From the NCBI GenBank assembly GCA_907165275.2, contig OU015669.1, positions 4,486,501 through 4,550,500 of the forward strand: a DNA stretch of 64,000 nucleotides, written 5' to 3'. This document shows positions 13,701 through 28,700 of this stretch, in pieces (the stretch's first letter is position 1; each line of letters opens with the position of its first letter). The notes beneath the pieces are model-generated. The model did not search any database and was not told the origin of the DNA. It worked only from the letters and a program-made list of their open reading frames with translations. The position numbers were made by a program, and so were the translations under genes. The stretch comes from Zygaena filipendulae. Lineage: Eukaryota > Arthropoda > Insecta > Lepidoptera > Zygaenidae.

Positions 13701-16700
13701 TTATAAATGCGAAAGTGAGTTTGTTTGTTTGTTTGTGACGCTTTCACGCCTCAACGGCTCAACGGATCATCATGAAATTTTGCATAAACGTTGTCAGGGA
13801 TACAGAGAACGACATAGGGTACTTTTTTTTTAAATTACCGTAGATGAAACCGCGGGGAACAGCTAGTTACGTATATAAAAGGTGTGTACTTATAATTTTA
13901 CCTTCCAAATTGAATTTATTCCCCCAACGATCGCACTCACACTGCAGCCATGTTTTTTCCGCTTCCAAAGACAACTGTCCTGTAAGCAAATCATAGATCA
14001 TCATTTCACAATGTTTCACACACACTCAGCGAAAGAGTAAACAATATTAAAGTGGACCGACATTTTTATTTAATTTAGAACATACACACATCTAGGTATA
14101 AAACATCAGAAGAATTAATGTCAGAGTGTTTCTTAAAAATGCGATCTTTCCGTTAGGTTATACCACAACTTTCCAGAATTTGACATTTATAAACCACAGT
14201 ACGGGATGGCGTATAATACAGGGTGTTTTTTTTTCTAAATCAATGGAGACTCCTTAGAGCATTGTTTCTTATTGCTTTTAGTTTCGGATTTGGTCATTCA
14301 CGTTCACTTGGAAAATTAATCCTACCTATATGTATTTTTTTATCTATACTAATATTATAAAATAAATATGAAAGTTTGGATGGATGGATAACTGAATCAC
14401 GCCACAACGGCTGAACGGAATTGGATGAAATTTGGCACAGATAGAATATAGTCTGGAATACTTTTAGGATAGGATACTTTTTCTCCCAGAATTCCCGCGG
14501 AAACTCTGAAATTACCGCGGTCGAAACCGCAGGGAAAAGCTAATGTTTTTTTTTGTTGTTTGGTGTTAATAAGTTTTGTTTGGTGAGGTGTTGTTGCATG
14601 CATGGTGTTGTAGTGTCTCACTGGCGTACGCCTCCTGGTCGCGGTGGTGCCGCGGCGGCGGCGGGTCCCGGAACGAGCAGATCCACTCGTCCTTGACCCG
14701 CAGGATGCGGCCCGTGACGCGCGCGTAGTACTCGTAGTTGTCGCGCCCGAACAGGTCGCCGGCGCTGAACTGCTCGATCATCTGGCGCATTATGCGCGTC
14801 GCCACCTGGACCGAAGAGTACGAATATAATAACTATACCTGCATAGCTAAGATGCGCGCCACGATATGTTTATCGAACGAAAGATAAAATTGTCGATACG
14901 ACAAATATTTGTTGGCGTCCAATCAAAAAAGTGCAGTAGTGGGGTATTGAGTTAAAACTAGATTCGGTTAAACATTTTTTGCTGCCATGTTACCACTGGT
15001 AGACAAAACTATATAATAAGTCGACGAGAATCGATAAAATGGCTCGATAAGATTTTATCGTGTTGCGCATCTTGGCTCCGCAAGTAGTTGTAAGCGGGAA
15101 TCTAAGATGGCGGTCCGGTCATTTATCTTCGTGTCGTATCGTGATTTTTGTTGTGTTGTAAGGTACAATAATTTTCGCGGTGGCGGTTTTTTTGTGCGCA
15201 AGATATTAAATTATGTGTATGTCATTTAAGAGCTCGGAGCAAGATTTTATAATTTCAAACCGCACAAAGATGGTAATTGCTAATAGATATGATTATTTAT
15301 TTTACTCAAAACTGGCTAAATGCATGACATTTTAAAGTCTATACGATTATTTAATCAGATCAAGGCAATACTGGAAAAAATGCGCATTAGTCTATGAGAG
15401 TATATAGCACGTGTGTGTACATATACGCACGTAAGAAGTTCTAAGTAAGTAAATATTTCGCTCGTTGCTAATCTTATGCGTGTCACTTCTGTTTTCTCCT
15501 AAAATTTTACTCTCATAGTGCCAAAGGAGGTGCAGTACAAAAAAGTATAGACACGGTATTCAAAAGCCGACAGTCATCGGCTTTTGAATAATGAAATAGT
15601 TAAACAGCTATTTTACAAAGCGTTGGTAATGTGACAATCGTTAAAATAGATAGAGGGGATACTATTTTATGATAACACTACTGTAGTATTTATGGTTAAC
15701 AGTAAAAAGTTGATCGAGAACCGTGACCGTTTTTGGCTGTTTTCATAATTATGCGTTTTTTGTTGTGTGTCCGGATGGAGTCCCTTAAACAGGCACCAAA
15801 ATTATTTCATTGTACATGAGTCACGTTCAATCGTTCATATCATGTCTAGAAGTGTGGAGAAATATACCCATAATACTTACAAGATCTTGATACTAAGACA
15901 TAAAATCTAGCGATAGGTTCATGCAACATAACATTCCTCTTCATGGCATTCTTATTAAAACCAAAATTTCTTCCATTGAAATTTCTACATTAAACAAGTA
16001 AGGAAAGTCGAAATTACAAATAAAAAATGCATAAAATCTTGATGTAAGGTCACAATAAGAATGATTAAGAGATGGTGCCTGGTGTATCACCAGGCACCAT
16101 GTAACCACCATGCAACACAGACATTCACATATACCTACTTCAGCGCTGTGATTGACTGCTCTGATTGTTGCAATCGTTAATTACTATCAAAATTGTGACT
16201 TAAACAAAAGCACACACCAGCGACATGCCTTCAACTACTCACAATATAAACAAATTAAAGACTTACAGCTAAAACACGAATTCGAGTAATTAAACAACGC
16301 TAAATAAATATACTGTATACTGTATAGGTACAAGTTCGTGGCTAAAATTTCACGTTTGATAAGACCTGAAGTTTCAACAGGAAACAGTCACTTACTTAGC
16401 GATGTATCTTAGTAAGAACTAGGACGAATTACGAATGTATGCTCAATAGATGACTCATTAAGAAATGCGTAAGACACTTAGTTTAATGAATCAAATTCTT
16501 ATAAAGCGCGAGCGGTCATCGTTAATTTCAAGATAAATATATTTAAGAGAAATCCCTTCAGACGGAGTACTGAAGTATAAGTATGAAGTTACATCATCAT
16601 TGCCACACAATCTGCATATATTATGACGAATATTGTAGTCACTTATAACCTAGATATTCCCGCGGTTTAACACTCTTTGAAAAACTTGAAAATACAAATC

Positions 16701-19700
16701 TATACATATAAAATGCTTTGTCCTAAATGACTGATGGATCAACGCACAGCCTAAACCGCTGGTCGTAGAGACCTGAAACTTGGCGGGTGTGTTCTTTGTA
16801 TGACGTATAGGCATCCGATAAGAAAGGATTTTTGAAAATCCAACCCCTAAAGGGATGAAAAGCGGTTGCAAAGATTGTATGGAACAATTCCGTGGGAACT
16901 CCGAATCGCGGATGAAACCGCGCGGGACAGCTAGTCTCCTACATAATACTATATTATTGTACCTACGTATAAATGACGGAGCATGCATGGGGTGATTTGG
17001 ATTACGTCTAAATATCACTTTTGAACGTCAATTTCCCGGACATCATTTATAGGTAGGTAACCTTTTCACTTCTTTGAGTTTTATTTGCAAAAATTCTTTC
17101 TTACGATATTCTAAGTTTTTAGACCCTGCAATTTGAGCTGAAATTTATCTGTCAGTAAGTCACGGCAGGTACTCTATTAAAACTTAGAGATAATTAATTT
17201 TTCAGACTATAGGACCCGATTGTTCCTAGGCTGTGGATTTCGATCGAAGTGAAGGAAATTTCTCAAAATTTTAGAAAATAACCAATATAGGTAACTGTCT
17301 AAAACTAATAGTCAACACATCACAGTACGCATAGAACGAGCTAAGCTCGGTTTCACGAACGTTGATTGGCTGACATGTTTTATGAGAAATTTTAACGGGT
17401 ACCTACTAATTATAATAATTAACATTGAAATATTTAAGAAAAGCTTATTGCTCGCCCCTAATGATATAGTACTTATACAAGAAATTAACAGCTGATTAGT
17501 TAATTCTTCGTCAATCATCGTTCTGGAAACCGATCTATCGGATTCATTGCTTTTGTACTCACGCATACTTCGGCCTTTTGGAGCATGTTTTGGAAAATTC
17601 AGTAAAAACAGTCATGTTAAGCTATGTACACAATTGACGCTTAATTAGTAACTGTATTTACACTTCAATAATATTTTAGTTCAGTAAAAAGGCGTAATTG
17701 ACTGATACTTATGGAGTAGAACAGGTATAGGCACAATGATATCATATAACAAAAAACATTATCATGAACGTTGTGGTTTATTTGCGAAACGATTATTGTG
17801 AAAAAAGTAAACAGACATTTCAGAAGATAATAATTATAATGTAATGAGTAATGTCTGAAAATACCTACCAAAAAAAATAACATTTTAGATACCTTGATCA
17901 TAAATAGATTGCGATCGCTGGAGGTCATTAAATAAAAATTAACTCCCTTATCAGATAAGCGCAGGCTATTGACACAGGTATAGCTTTGATAAGGGAGAAC
18001 TGTTTATTGCGTCGAGATAACGATAAGGAACTGGTGTACAATCATATTAAAGTACTGTAGGTACCCATACAATTCGCACTTTGGCGGTTGTTGGAAAACT
18101 TCTTTAGGCCCGACGGGGCGTAGGGCAGGATATTATTGTCTGCGAAGTTTTATAAAAGCAACACACTAGGCGAGTCAATTATACTCGCGAAAAACACATA
18201 GCCGTACCGCTCCTGTATCAAAAAGGGTTCCCCACATTTATTGATACTCGCAAACTAGCGTTAATCCGATCGGTCGTCGCGACGGAGGGGACGCGCAAAT
18301 AGCGCATGCCGTCGCGTGGGTGTGGACTGGCACCATGATGTTTCGTTTTCCAATTCTACGGTGTGTTCCGGCAGCCCCACTTGAAAGCCAGTTCCCATCC
18401 CCGTTCCATGTCGGCAACGCACCTGCATGCCTTCTGGTGTTGCAGATGTCTATTGGGCGGCGGTAATCACTTACCATCAGGTGTACCACTTGCCCGTTTG
18501 CCCCCTATGACATAAAAAAACGAGGCTTCAAATGTGTATTAACCTCCTAAAATTATTAGTACGGGAAAACGGCAGTATACAAACATTTAAAAAAAAACAT
18601 ACGCGTCGAATTGAGAACCTCCTCCTTTTTGGGAAGTCGGTTAAAAACTGCTAAAAAGGCTACAATGACGACACAAGAAACAAAGATTGAAATAACACAG
18701 TTATCCGATTTGATTTTGTAATCGATTTAAAAAAAATATCACAAACCGATTTTAGTTGCAGCTGGCTATCTGTCGGTTATAACATGGCACTGCTTGCGTT
18801 CGATACGGTGAGTTTTCGCGAGGTCGATTAAGTTTTTGGGGTAATACCTAGGTTAATTTTGTGAAATCAATCGTGTTTTCTAGTTTGGAACATTTATCAA
18901 TATGAAACTATACATACCTACCGACGAGTATGACTAAAACCTAAGTTACAGTCACAGTTTGCGGCTTCATATTTCAACTCTCATAAGTCATATAGGTATC
19001 TTGTAGTGTACAAAATTTTCAACTCAACTTTAACATTGAAAAGTTATTATTCATAATGATTATACCAAAACCAGATGTGCTCTATCAGTTGATTACGCCT
19101 CTGGTTTCTCTAGTATTTGATAACAATTGTGCAACACTTGCAACAGCTATAGATATCAACGCGTGTTGGACATGTTAATGTGGGTACTTATATTGTTTTC
19201 CATTGTTTTAATCGTGCAATACAATTTATATATAAATATACATATATACATATACATACAGTGGTGGTCATATAATTAAGAACGATTTATATGTAGACCT
19301 TAAATTGAAATTGAAATGTTCATAAAAAAGATTTACCTCCTTGCTGAAAAATAATGAATATACCACTAGCTTCAACGTTTACAAGGCTAACATAATCTGT
19401 CATAAAAGCAGGAAATAATATTTAGTTTACCGGTTAATTCGTTGACAATAAAATATTGGTAACATCGCAGCAGCTCGGAGGCTGGACAAATAATTAAGAA
19501 CGATTATAGTATTGCTTTTTTTTAAATTAATTTTGTGAATAAAATAAAATAAAAATAAAATGAAATTATTTCTTAAAATGCTCTTCATTATTATTTTATA
19601 GTGTGTTTATGCCATTATTGGTTTTTAATAGTTTTAAGGTAATTTTTTATCGAAAAAAAGAAATCTAGCGTCTCGGCTACTAGAGAAATAATAATAAAGC

Positions 19701-22700
19701 TGCGTGGTCATAATCGATCATACTAAAAAATTGCAGATCATTTATCTTGTTCAAAAACGATGGTTTACCAAGCTGTGAAGCATTTTTATACACATCAGAC
19801 CACTCCGAATATTCCGCGCAAATCTAAAGTTAGAAAAACGTCTCCCAGAAACGTTTAAGAATAGTTCACCTCGCTAAGCGGGGCCAGTTTAAAGGTTCTA
19901 ATGAGATCAAAAATGAAGTTTTCGATGACAGTCACTGGGGCACTGTTTGAAGGCATTTTGTGGAGGCACAGTTTTTTGACAGAGAAACAAGGAACGTACC
20001 CATGTTGACATTACGCCATAGGCAGAGTTATTCTTCTGAGGGCAGACCCGACTAGCGTTTGGAAGGAAGTACCTATGGAATTTGGACATAGTCGCAATAG
20101 AATTAGGTACCTACATACTTTTTTCGAATTAAACAAAGATAAAAAAGTATGCTCTGATGGTAAGCAGTAGGTATGTACGCCGACCTGCGAATAAGACATT
20201 CGACCCCAAATACACTAAATGGATGGTGGACAATGACAGTGAAAACATAAAAATTTGGGGTTGTTTTTCTAGTTATGACGTAGGACTTACTAGGCTGGTA
20301 AAAGGCAACATGGACCAATACTAATACAAACAAATACTCGAAAAATGTATGTTGCCATACGCAAATGATTTTATCTTTCGGTAATAAAGACATTTCAGCA
20401 TGATAATGATCCAAAACACAGCTTACTCACTCAGACCACTACCATCCACTTCTAAAAACTACCTTGACAGGCAAGTGGTAAAAGTGTTTGATTGGCCACT
20501 AAACAGTCTAAGTCTTAATCCAATTGAACATATTTGGTGTCAATAAAAAAAAGATATCAAACAAACGTTCTGGTAAGATAAATAACCTTCAAAACACTTT
20601 TTAAATTAAAACCTGTAAGTAGTTAATAACATCCATGATGCGCCGTTGTTATGCAGTTATCTGCAGTTAAGGAAATGGTACAGAATATTAATTTACGCCC
20701 CCTTATAACAATTTTTCCTGTTTTATTTTATTGAATAACAGTTGTCAAATTAAATCAATTGAAGCCATACCTAAATTCTTAAATTATCTTTAATATTTTT
20801 TTTTTAAATGTTTCGTTCTTAATTATTTGTCCAGCCTCCGAGCTACTGCGATGTTACCAATATTTAATTGTCAACGAATTAACTGGTAAATTAAATATTA
20901 TTTCCTGTTTTTATTACAGATTTTGTTAGCCTTGTAAACGTTGAAACTAATGGTATATTCATTATTTTCCAGGAAGGAGTGAAATCTTTGTTATGAACAT
21001 TTTAATTTCAATATGAGGTCTACATATAAATCGTTCTTAATTATATGACCACCACTGTATACATACAACTATACATATATATAAATTGGATTTCACGATA
21101 ATAATCATAAACACTGTTGTACCTTAGTCGACACCTAATACCCACTATCATAGTTTTCGAGATAAAATGTCGTACCGATATAAATAAGCTTCAATAACAT
21201 TGCAATACGTATAAAAAATATCCCATCCGAATGCTGTTTGTTACCAGAAGCAAAATCTGAGAGCAATCATCCAATTGTAGCCGATTAGATTACGACAATA
21301 GTACGTAGTTGGATGCGGTTTAATCATTCGGAACTTCGAAGGCCACTGACTTCAAAGTTTATGGATATTACGCACACTTATTGAGTTTCTATCACTGTAT
21401 TTTCGAAAAGGGCAGTGGTGTCCCCCGTGCGATACTCGCGGGAACTCTATTGAAATAAACGAAAACATATAACAATAAACAAAACACCAACTGACCACGA
21501 GAGAGACAACTGCTGCTCAGACTTATTTTATTATGCCTTTGTAAAAATATAAACTAAATCATGAACTTATATTCCCGTGTTTCGTCCTCAAAAAAAAACT
21601 GGAGATGCCTGTTAGTTCTAGTAATAATTTCAGAAGATTCTTAATATTTTATAATAACACTTAGGAGTATAGCAGTGGTAGATATATTTTAGATGGTAAA
21701 AAATATATAGGGAATAGGTACGTTGGTATTATATATTGTATAATATAAACGCATCTCGCGTTTCTTCTTAATCAAAAGCATAATATTCTATGTGATCTAT
21801 TCCAGTCTTGTGCAAGATTGAGTTACAATCATCCAAATTTTGATATTTTCAATTTCATAAATAATTATTACCTAGAGGTAAGTAGGATAATAATATTATG
21901 ATCGTTTGCGTCGTCGGATGCGCGGGCGCACGTAACCACCATTCCGTTGGCATTGTTTGTTACACAATGAGGCTCGACAGTACACAATCGACACCGACCT
22001 TGAACCTTTGGACGTCCTCCATTGTGGCAGTTTTCCCGTCAGACACGCAGGAGTGAAAGAACGACGGTGCCACGGACACGCCCAGCGCTTCGGATGTCAT
22101 GCCTGTGCCTATATAACAATACATATACAATGTTAATACAAACTTATTGAATTAATATTGTCCAACACACACAGGAGCCTACACCGCTATCACCTCCAGG
22201 CTCGCCGCTACGTTGTGACGGGGCGTGGGAAGGTAAAGTTTGGCGGGGGGCGGAGAGTTATTCTTTGGTTTCAGTGTGAAATGCGTGCTTTGAACGGACC
22301 GATAGAAATTATGTATGTATTTTATGAGTTCCGTTTTTTAAACAATATCCTAAGTTATTTCAACACCATTAGTTATAATTTTATTTTATGTATTTTATAC
22401 GTCATGATTAGTCTCCTATTAAATTTTGAAAAAATGCATAGGACTGAGAACAAAAACGATAGTGACGGTACACAATTAAGACTGCAGATATGTAAGGTAC
22501 AGAATAAAAATATAAGTATTGCAATCTATTACGGGGCGGCGTAAGTGGTAACCTCGCGTGTTTATTATCTTATGCAAATTGCAAACATAACGTAAAAATA
22601 CAACGTAAACAAACTGGATGCTACGATAAATCATTCACATAATACATATAATATAAGGGAGTTCCAAATTGATGCGGAATAATTATACAGTAGTAGGTAT

Positions 22701-25700
22701 GAGTAGTTCCGTTGTAGGAAACCTCTTCTTATTCCGGTCGGTCGGCTGTCGACAGCACAGAACAGGTCATCCTTGGAACAGGTAAAAGGGGCATCAACTC
22801 AGTTTAATATGAAAGCAGATGAAAACCAGTGTCGCCGGGTGTTTTATACGTACACAAAACTATTCATCACGCTCAAAACATTGATTAGCGTAACGAAATG
22901 TATTAAACGCCATTCGGTAACGTTTTTGCTTAGTCACTGTTTTCAAAATTCACAGTTTTGGGAATATTATAGAAAAAATTTACCTGGGATGTCTGCAGGT
23001 CAGATTAATCTGGGTTCCAGGTCATGTAGGTATACAAGGCAATGAACTTGCAGATGAACTGGCAAGGAAAGGATCAGATAAAACCTTCATTGGACCAGAG
23101 CCATTTGTTGGGATCTCTGTCAACACGGTGAAAAAGGTAATACGTGAAAACGCCCGGAAAAGACACTCACAGGAGTGGTCATCCACTAGGGGCCTCAGGC
23201 ATTCCAAACGCTTTATCGGCGACAAAACCGATGAAAAACTATCACGCAGCATACTTCTCTTAAGTCGCAATCAGACCCGCCTAATCACTGGTGTGCTTAC
23301 AGGTCACTTCGGGACAAAAGAACACCTCACGAAAATGAAACTCGCGAGCGACTCATCCTGCAGGAAGTACGGCGTAGAGGTGGAAACAATGGCACATCTT
23401 ATGTGCGAGTGCGATGCCTTAGCTCGTAAACGTATGGACCTTCTGGGGACGGCCTACCCAGAACCAGAGGACTTTAGGCTCTTACCCCTCCACTGTACAC
23501 TAGCCTTCGCCGCCGAGGTTTTCAGGGAGTAGAAGGAGGAGCACAGGATGGGGATGGTACAAAAGATCCCAAGGGTCGAAGTACCGAGGCTTTACTTGCC
23601 CACCCCATTATCTAAGATAAGATAAGGGGTATTTTAGGTAAGTAAGAGCAATTAATGCTCTAACTTCTTTTGCAACCGTGGCGCGCCTGCCCCGCATACA
23701 TTATTTTCTCTGTGGTCGACGGTATCTTCGCTCAGACAGTGGGCAGTGGCGCGTGAAGCGTGCGGGTTGCATTGCATCACATTTATGTAGAGCTACAATA
23801 GTTGAGTGCTGTTGCGTTTCGGTACATTACGTACTGTTCCCGCTCATAGCATTAATAGAGCCAGCTGCGCTAGGAAATTTGTTTTTGTGTGATTTTCATC
23901 TTGAAAGAGGTGGTATTTTGGTACCTTGTTATCTAAGAACTTAGGACTACTGCCATACCAATTACTAAGATGTGCATTGGGCAATCATTCATTCATATAC
24001 TTTTTAATTAATACAAACTGTTCAGCGCGCTTTCACCCGCGGTAATTTCGGAGTTTCCGCGGGAATCCCAGGATAAAAAGTACCCTGTGTCCTTCTCTGT
24101 ATGACAAAGTGTGTACCAAATTTCATGATGAGGGGTTGAGCCGGTAAGGCGTGAAAGCGTAATAAAAAACAAACTCACTTTCGCATTTATAGTAAGGATT
24201 TTAATTTTTAGTTCAATATTATAATTTTTTTTACTCTCTGCAATACAATTTTGAGGTTTAATATTATTTTTTAATACAGTTGCTCAAAAAGTGGTGTATT
24301 GCAGGGACGTTTAGCGTTCGGGATGTGAGCTATTACATACTCGAGCTTTTTGTTTACCTTTCCCGAACTCGTGCGTTCTCTTTGCCAACTGTCAAAAATG
24401 GCGACACGACTTTGACACACTTGACACACTTGACACACTTTTTGCACTAATACGACTAGCGCCATCTCTTGATCACAGTTGGAACTTAGTTGAGTTTGTT
24501 GTGTTTTTGATATTTTATTAAATTGCTTAATTTTTTCGTAACTGTATTAAAAATAGTTGTTCAGTACACGTGCGGAACTGTCATTGCAAAGAGTTCCGAC
24601 TGTCAACCCTCACCTTCGGCTGCGCCTCGGCTCGGGTAGACATATGTCGGAACTCTTTGCAATGACAGGCTTTCCGCACTTGTAATGAAATATACTATTT
24701 TTAGTTTGATTCCAAATAGATGTTATTTTTTTCTTTCTTCTTTCTATTGGAAAGTAGGGACGGTTCCCAAACCCAAACGTCCATGGGTATTATGAACAAA
24801 TCCCGAATAGAGTCGTCCAAACATTGACGTTCACGCGAGTAAATGACATTATGAAAACAATTAATAATAGGTTTTCTACGAAATAGCGAACTCGTGATGA
24901 TGACTAAAGAAACTCGCAAAGGGGTGTAGTCAACCCGTAGTAACCCGTAGGACCATCATTCTCATTTCTCACTGCTTGTTTCTCCAACCAGGGACCGCTA
25001 TTTTTGAAACGCTCGAATCACATTCGCACACGGAATTGCAAGATTCACATGCGAATTTTCATACATTTTTTAAGCATTCGCATGTGAATCTTGCAATTCC
25101 GTGCAATTCCGAAAAGTAATTCGAGCGATTTAAAAAATACGGCCCCTGAGCTTCTGAATATGGGGCACATGCAGATAGATGAAAGTATGAAAAAATTATT
25201 AACGTGTAATCCCTGTTCAATGGAATTCGCCAAGTTCAAAGACAGCGTAATACGGTCACTCACTTAATGCGTGGCGAAATCGTTGAGCTCCGCGTAGGAT
25301 TCTCTTGTTTGAACAGTTTATAATCTAAGCGCATATACACGCCACATCGACTCCTACGCAGCACGCACGAGCGGTGTGTATGGGGTCGTGTAATTGGCGG
25401 TATTACTGCTAATTAGCTATCGCATGTTCGCATGCTCCGGCAGCGAAAATTCACTTTATTGTTAACAAAAACTTTACAAAATCTATATTCTGTTTTAGGA
25501 TTAGGTACAAAACTAAAATATTGACACTTGTCACTATAATTGATAAATATCTGGGTCACTGAGCTTCGCAAATTTCATGAAAATCGTTGGAGCCGTTTCC
25601 ACGGCTCAAAAATGTAAATGATAAATATTTATTACCAAAAAGAAAATCACAATGTAAGATATATCCGTTGGTGCCCACACTAGGAAAATCCTGTGTGCCT

Positions 25701-28700
25701 TGCCGGTTTAAAATTAACAATATATTATGTTTTACAGATGTCGCTCGGTTGACATGGAAGTTATCAATATTAACAAAAAAAAACAAAAATAATGATACTA
25801 AATCACAATGCATTTTTAAGAATAATAATAATACATACTATGAGCCAAAAAACGAATAAAGTAGGTACTTAAACAAGGTGCAACATTAATGATTCAGTTG
25901 CGTCATAATCTAGGGATGTGAGCCAAGGAACAATTTTTGCTTTCGCTTCCTTTACAGAGCAATGCTTTATAATTATCACAGGCTCGGACTACGTTGATAT
26001 AAATAAGGGAGTAAGTGTTTACCTGCTTTGTCGGCATTGGAGGCCATCACCCGAAAAGTGCCGAACAGCAGCACCAGCAGTCGCTGCGTGCACATTGGCA
26101 GCGACAGGACCAACCTGCGGACACATACACTACATATACACACTTATTTATTACAATTATAATATATATTATGTACCTACTAAGTACTAACCTATAGGTT
26201 TCAAAACCTCGCAAACTTCGCAGACTTTTTTGTAGATATACATAAAGGACATAGATAAGCAATAGTGTGTTAATCCACACTGGAGAAATTTTGACTAAAT
26301 CGTGTTTTAAAAGTAGGAGCGCCATTTGTGTCAACATTTTTTATGTTCAATATTTAGTTACATATTTAAGCGATGTAATAAGGTAAACACATAATTAAAA
26401 AACGTTCCCTAACTCTCAATAAATCGTTCTAAATCAATAACTTAATTTTGTGGGTTAACATGTTATTGCTTATCTGCGTCCAAAAGAGGAATATCCCACC
26501 ACGCATTGTTTTGTTATATTATGTATATCTCAAAGGGATTGGGCAGTGGCTTTACTTTATCCGAGATTTCCAATAATAATGATAATAACTAACTAAAATG
26601 TGGTCTATCAGATTCTGATATCCTTAATTGCACACAGACATCTTACAAAATATCTAGGCATCTATTGCCATAATTGAAAACAACGCATTTGGAACTATTT
26701 AAATTATGTATACTTACTACAAATATTAAATTACATCGAATGAGGCATTTGTGGTAGTTAAAATTTTAATTTCGTTAATATGTAGGTATCTACTGTGACA
26801 TGACAATGTGCTTTGTTTGTTCCAAATTCAGTCATAATTCATCATATTTACCTAACTAGTCTACATAAAATAGAATAAATCATTATATTTTTCATTCGCA
26901 GCCTATTTCATTGAGAGAGTAAACAAGGAAAAATACAACTCAATAATTAAGAGGTTAATGACCTAGAAAAGATTCCAGTCCGCAATTGTGAAAACATTAA
27001 AAAATATACAAGTGGTCTCTGAATTGTAATACAACTCGGCAGAGAAAAGGAATTCAAAAAGGTTTTATCAATTGCACGATAGAACTTCCCTCGAATTCAC
27101 GTACAAGCTGGTACTTACTATTTTTTATACTTTTTTGTTACAGGATAAGGTGTATGAACTCCTATTAACATATGTTAATCTAGAATTTATTCTTCCACTA
27201 CGAACAAACGAACTTTTTCTTTTTATAATATTCGATATAGATAGTATAGTATAGATATCCTATCCTTCCAGACGCTCCAGCAATCGCCATGCAAAAACTA
27301 ACGTCTATATGTTTTTCCGTTTTCCGGCGACATGAAAGCACAACCGACAAACACACAGTCGTATTTCAATATTAGTGAAGATTTAATTTTTCTACAGTTT
27401 GAGTAGTTTCGATTCATACACAAAATAATATTACTTTTTTCTATTCAAGAAAACCCCACGCAGTGCTAATTAATCTATCAGCAGGAAATCAATCAGTTTC
27501 AAGAATTCACACAAACTCGTATTCACTCTGTATTAGGATCACATGGGAATGGCTGAGGAGATTAATATCAATGAATTAAACGATGGCCCTGTGAGACCCG
27601 ACGATGGACGGAGTGCGATACGATGAGTGACGACGCGAGATGAGTTAAATGGTTCTATTCAGGAATGGTATTCGTAGCAATAATGTAAGTTAGAGGAGTT
27701 TTGGTGGTTTTTAGAATCAAAGATGGCTGTGCCGTGATTTTTATGTGAGTAAAAAAATTATAAAAACTGATCTTCTTTCTTTTTTTTATAAAACTACAAT
27801 CTTGACTACAATACTTCTTCTACAATACACTTCGAACGTGAAGACGCGCACATAAAATACACGTTTGTCATTTCTAGTTGATTTCTTCAGTGTCCGCCAA
27901 GAGCTCCGAGAAAGACGCTATCGTAAATTGTAATTTATCTGGCTTACTTGAAACTGGCTAAATATATTATGTACAGAAGAGCATAAGAAGAAAGAAAAAA
28001 TATACCTAGTTGTAGATAGTCCTTTAAAGTACCTTTTGATTTTTTTTTATTATGCATTTAAGGACTGGTGGTGATTTTGGCGATTTTTCGACACCCCTCT
28101 CCCCCTGGTGAAATGTCGTGAGATTTTGCTCGATCCCTTCCCTTCCCCTAATCCCCTTTCCCCCACGTGAGATTGGGGAGGTTCGGCCTCACTGAGGGCT
28201 CGGCTCTTAAACGCCCCTAACGAGTCATAATTTTCGTGGGTTGATTTGGTAAACGTTTTTTAATATAAGTACCTACACAGTTATTATTATTGTTTAAAAC
28301 TATAATCCAAATCAAATTTTAGGTTATAAAATCTAATTTATGACTTTTTGTTTGTTTTATTATATTTGACGAACATTTTCGACATTCATGCGGAATAGGG
28401 CTCTTTAGGAGCATTATAGAGTTTATGCGCTGATCGGGCCGCGTTGCTTATACCTATCTTCATACCAACTATATCGTGGTCAGATCTTAAATTGGTTCCA
28501 GACTTTGGCTAACAGCAGAAATTTTTGTTAATCGCGGCCAGCTAAAAATGTGAATCTTCTAATATCTGGTAGGATACCACCACCACCATTGGAGTACCAC
28601 TTTAAGCTAGTAATAAGATGTTGACTAATTTTTTTTTTAGTTCGTCTTGTAGATTTGTATTAAAAAATATTGGACACTATTTTTTCTTTTTTTACGTAAT

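Noticed and set aside
15558..16100. Two short hairpins as possible microRNA precursors
   Set aside because: Arms of 13 nt with loops of 3-6 nt are too short for a pre-microRNA.
22158..22544. 128-codon plus frame in a RhoGAP intron
   Set aside because: AT-rich, Ile/Tyr/Asn-rich translation with no motif; looks like chance.
24411..24440. Tandem decamers as a CRISPR-like array
   Set aside because: Three direct copies without spacers in a eukaryotic intron: a minisatellite.
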